Positions 62,292-64,000 of a stretch of 64,000 bases of DNA are shown here, in pieces (position 1 is the first letter of the stretch; every line of letters begins with the position of its first letter). The stretch is from an uncultured Lachnospiraceae bacterium (lineage in GTDB: Bacteria; Bacillota; Clostridia; Lachnospirales; Lachnospiraceae). The notes under the pieces were generated by a model. That model made no database searches and was not told where the DNA came from. It saw only the letters and a program-made list of their open reading frames with translations. Both the position numbers and the translations under genes were made by a program. The DNA lies in NCBI GenBank assembly GCA_934343915.1, contig CAKRIL010000012.1, positions 10,149 to 74,148 of the forward strand, given 5' to 3'.

Positions 62292-63638
62292 ATGAGAAAA
62301 TTCAACAGAGCGTTATCACTTGCACTTGTATCAGCGATGGCATTCACATCTCTTACAGCGTGCAACAAGAACAACAATGCAGGTGATGGTGACACGACAA
62401 CAACAACACCAGCACCAACATCTTCAGTAGCACCAACAGATGGTGAGACAGAGACTAGCCAGACTGCTGTATCGGACAGACCGACACTTGCAGATTATGG
62501 CTCAGGCACAATTAAGATCTGGGTTGCAGATAAGGTTGTTGATTTCACACAGGCTAAATGCGATGAATTCTTCAAGGCTAACCCTGATATGGCAGGCTAC
62601 ACAGTAGAGATTCAGGCAACAGGTGAAGGCGATGCAGCCGGCAATATGGTAACAGATGTTCAGGCAGGAGCTGATATCTTCGGTTTCGCACAGGATCAGT
62701 TAGCACGTCTTGTTGCAGCAGGAGCTCTTATGCCACTTACAGGATATTATGAGAACTTCGTTTCAACTAACAATGATGCAGGTGCCGTAGGTGCTTCTAA
62801 GGTTGGTAACACAGTATATGCTTTCCCTATCACATCCGATAACGGATATTTCTTATATTATGATAAGAGCGTGGTTACAGATCCTGCAAGCCTTGACGCG
62901 ATCGTAGCTGACTGCGAGAAGGCAGGCAAGAACATCTACATGGAGATTAACTCCGGCTGGTATCAGACAGCATTCTTCTTCGCTACAGGCTGTAAGCTTG
63001 AGTATACAACCGATGAATCAGGTGCATTCGTAGGCTCTGATATTACATACGCAAGCAAGGAAGGCGTTACAGCACTTAAGGCTCTGATTAACCTTGCTAA
63101 GTCTCCTTCATTCCAGAATGGTTCATCAGTTGATAAGGCAACTAACCTTGCAGCTATCGTAGATGGTGTATGGGATGCAGATGCAGCTAAGACATTATTC
63201 GGTGACAATTATGCATGTGCTAAGCTGCCAAGCTTCACAGTTGACGGACAGAACTATCAGATGAGCGGCTTCGGCGGATTCAAGCTTATCGGTGTTAAGC
63301 CACAGACAGAGCAGGGCAAGCAGCTTGTATGTCTTGCACTCGCTGAGTACTTATCTAACGAAGAGACACAGCTTGAGCGTTTCAATGCGGTTGCATGGGG
63401 ACCATCTAACCTTGTAGCACAGCAGAGCGATGCAGTTAAGGCAGATGCAGCTTTATCAGCACTCGCAGAGCAGCTTGCTTACACAATTCCACAGGGTCAG
63501 TATCCTGGAGATTACTGGACAGACGCTACATCACTTGGTGATGATGTAATTGCAGACAAGTATGACAATATGAGCGATGATGAACTTATGAAGGTTCTTG
63601 AGGACTTCCAGGCTCGTCAGCAGTCCTATGCCCAGTAA
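62292..63638 (+). CDS. Sugar ABC transporter substrate-binding lipoprotein
   Basis: 448-residue lipoprotein. The signal ends with the LTAC lipobox (Cys24), a Thr/Pro/Ser-rich tether follows (about 25-70), then a maltose-binding-protein-type fold (GTIKIWVADKVVDF, AGADIFGFAQDQLARLVAAG, and the C-terminal LSNEETQLERFNAVAWGPSN). It captures oligosaccharides outside the membrane for the permease that follows. Codon bias implies high expression. Context (LacI operator, GH53) suggests galacto-oligosaccharides, as for GanS; the maltose-type fold alone does not prove the substrate. AGAGAGGA precedes the ATG. Confidence 0.92.
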   Translation: MRKFNRALSLALVSAMAFTSLTACNKNNNAGDGDTTTTTPAPTSSVAPTDGETETSQTAVSDRPTLADYGSGTIKIWVADKVVDFTQAKCDEFFKANPDMAGYTVEIQATGEGDAAGNMVTDVQAGADIFGFAQDQLARLVAAGALMPLTGYYENFVSTNNDAGAVGASKVGNTVYAFPITSDNGYFLYYDKSVVTDPASLDAIVADCEKAGKNIYMEINSGWYQTAFFFATGCKLEYTTDESGAFVGSDITYASKEGVTALKALINLAKSPSFQNGSSVDKATNLAAIVDGVWDADAAKTLFGDNYACAKLPSFTVDGQNYQMSGFGGFKLIGVKPQTEQGKQLVCLALAEYLSNEETQLERFNAVAWGPSNLVAQQSDAVKADAALSALAEQLAYTIPQGQYPGDYWTDATSLGDDVIADKYDNMSDDELMKVLEDFQARQQSYAQ

Positions 63639-63665
63639 GTAATTCAAATGAATTTAATCTGAAGC

Positions 63666-63690
63666 CGGGGGGAATTAATTCCCCCCGCAC
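63666..63690 (+). terminator. Palindromic attenuator between binding protein and permease
   Basis: CGGGGGGAATT and AATTCCCCCCG (63666-63687) form a perfect 22-base palindrome, followed by CACTTTTAAT. Such hairpins commonly reduce readthrough so that the binding protein is made in excess of the permease, or protect the 3' end of its mRNA. Confidence 0.75.
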
Positions 63691-63834
63691 TTTTAATAAG
63701 AGAGGTCATTTGTGCAGAGGAGGCAGCACGGATGGAAGGATTGGAACAGTGCTTTTATGACTGGCACATGAGTGCCGTCCGCTCTGCGTGAATGACCGCA
63801 GTAATAAACCAGAATTGAGGAGGTAATTGCAGAC

Positions 63835-64000
63835 ATGGCTGATAAAAAAAAGAAAGGAAAGGTCTCCGGAGCATTTAAGGCGGTTGGAGCTGATATAAAG
63901 GATATTGGAACCACCTTTGCAAAGGGCGACTGGAAAACCAGAGTTTCCTTTTTGATTATGGGCTTTGGTCAACTTACCAGAAAGCAGTGGGTAAGAGGAA
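63835..64000 (+). CDS. Sugar ABC transporter permease, N-terminal part
   Basis: The first 55 codons, running off the window end. ATG at 63835 has GAGGAGG upstream. The Lys-rich cytoplasmic N-terminus (DKKKKGKVSGAFKAVGAD) and WKTRVSFLIMGFGQLTRKQW with WVRG resemble MalF/GanP-type permeases. It is the partner of the binding protein before it. Only the first membrane approach is visible, so the subfamily is inferred from context. Confidence 0.75.
   Translation, partial: MADKKKKGKVSGAFKAVGADIKDIGTTFAKGDWKTRVSFLIMGFGQLTRKQWVRG

Overview
The window looks like a chromosome segment of a low-to-mid GC Gram-positive anaerobe of the Clostridia, most likely family Lachnospiraceae. The pointers are a bifunctional AdhE under tandem Rex operators, a tyrosyl T-box, BioY, an Fe-S scaffold-like protein paired with a GGGtGRT protein, a MetH split from its activation domain, many heterodimeric ABC exporters, strong GGAGG ribosome binding sites, and a galactan-use locus. 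No rRNA, tRNA or CRISPR array was found. I do not assign a genus.

Layout. 0-8.8 kb: DUF3048 lipoprotein, ABC exporter, adhE, a small kinase-like protein, mntP behind a manganese-type riboswitch, and bioY behind a BirA-like operator. 9-18 kb: ABC-F ATPase, orphan solute-binding lipoprotein, a heterodimeric ABC exporter pair, proB and an MBOAT acyltransferase. 17.7-28 kb: T-box and tyrS, then a PadR regulator, a DUF1700/DUF4097 protein, a second heterodimeric exporter pair and a phosphatidyltransferase-phospholipase D fusion. 28-33.4 kb: GH2 beta-galactosidase and the NifU-like/GGGtGRT pair.

33.4-42.1 kb is an AT-rich accessory island. It carries an AAA/DUF4143 ATPase between two near-identical palindromes; a 571-residue protein combining a HEPN-type R-x4-H motif with a PD-(D/E)xK-like motif; a GC-rich stem-loop stretch; an Abi family protein; an XRE-NUDIX pair; and broken pieces of helicases, an AlkA-type glycosylase, an HNH-like protein and an integrase. 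It looks like a defence and mobile-element hotspot that has been repeatedly rearranged.

42.2-59.7 kb returns to chromosomal genes: membrane proteins, a UDP-glucuronate decarboxylase and flippase, galM, the split metH, a YfbR-like nucleotidase, topB, glmS with a left-handed beta-helix protein, degV and a DUF815 ATPase. 59.7-64 kb is a galactan/galactoside locus: GH53 endogalactanase, a LacI regulator, two matching palindromic operators, a sugar-binding lipoprotein and the start of its permease. With the GH2 enzyme at 28 kb and galM at 48 kb this would support uptake and intracellular breakdown of galactan fragments.

The strongest unexplained signals are (i) three copies of a long palindromic intergenic element with conserved inner boxes, shared 5' and 3' parts and a variable core (19.4, 21.7 and 42.9 kb), (ii) the HEPN/PD-(D/E)xK protein, (iii) the GC-rich structured stretch behind it, and (iv) the disrupted helicase-XRE-NUDIX-glycosylase operon.
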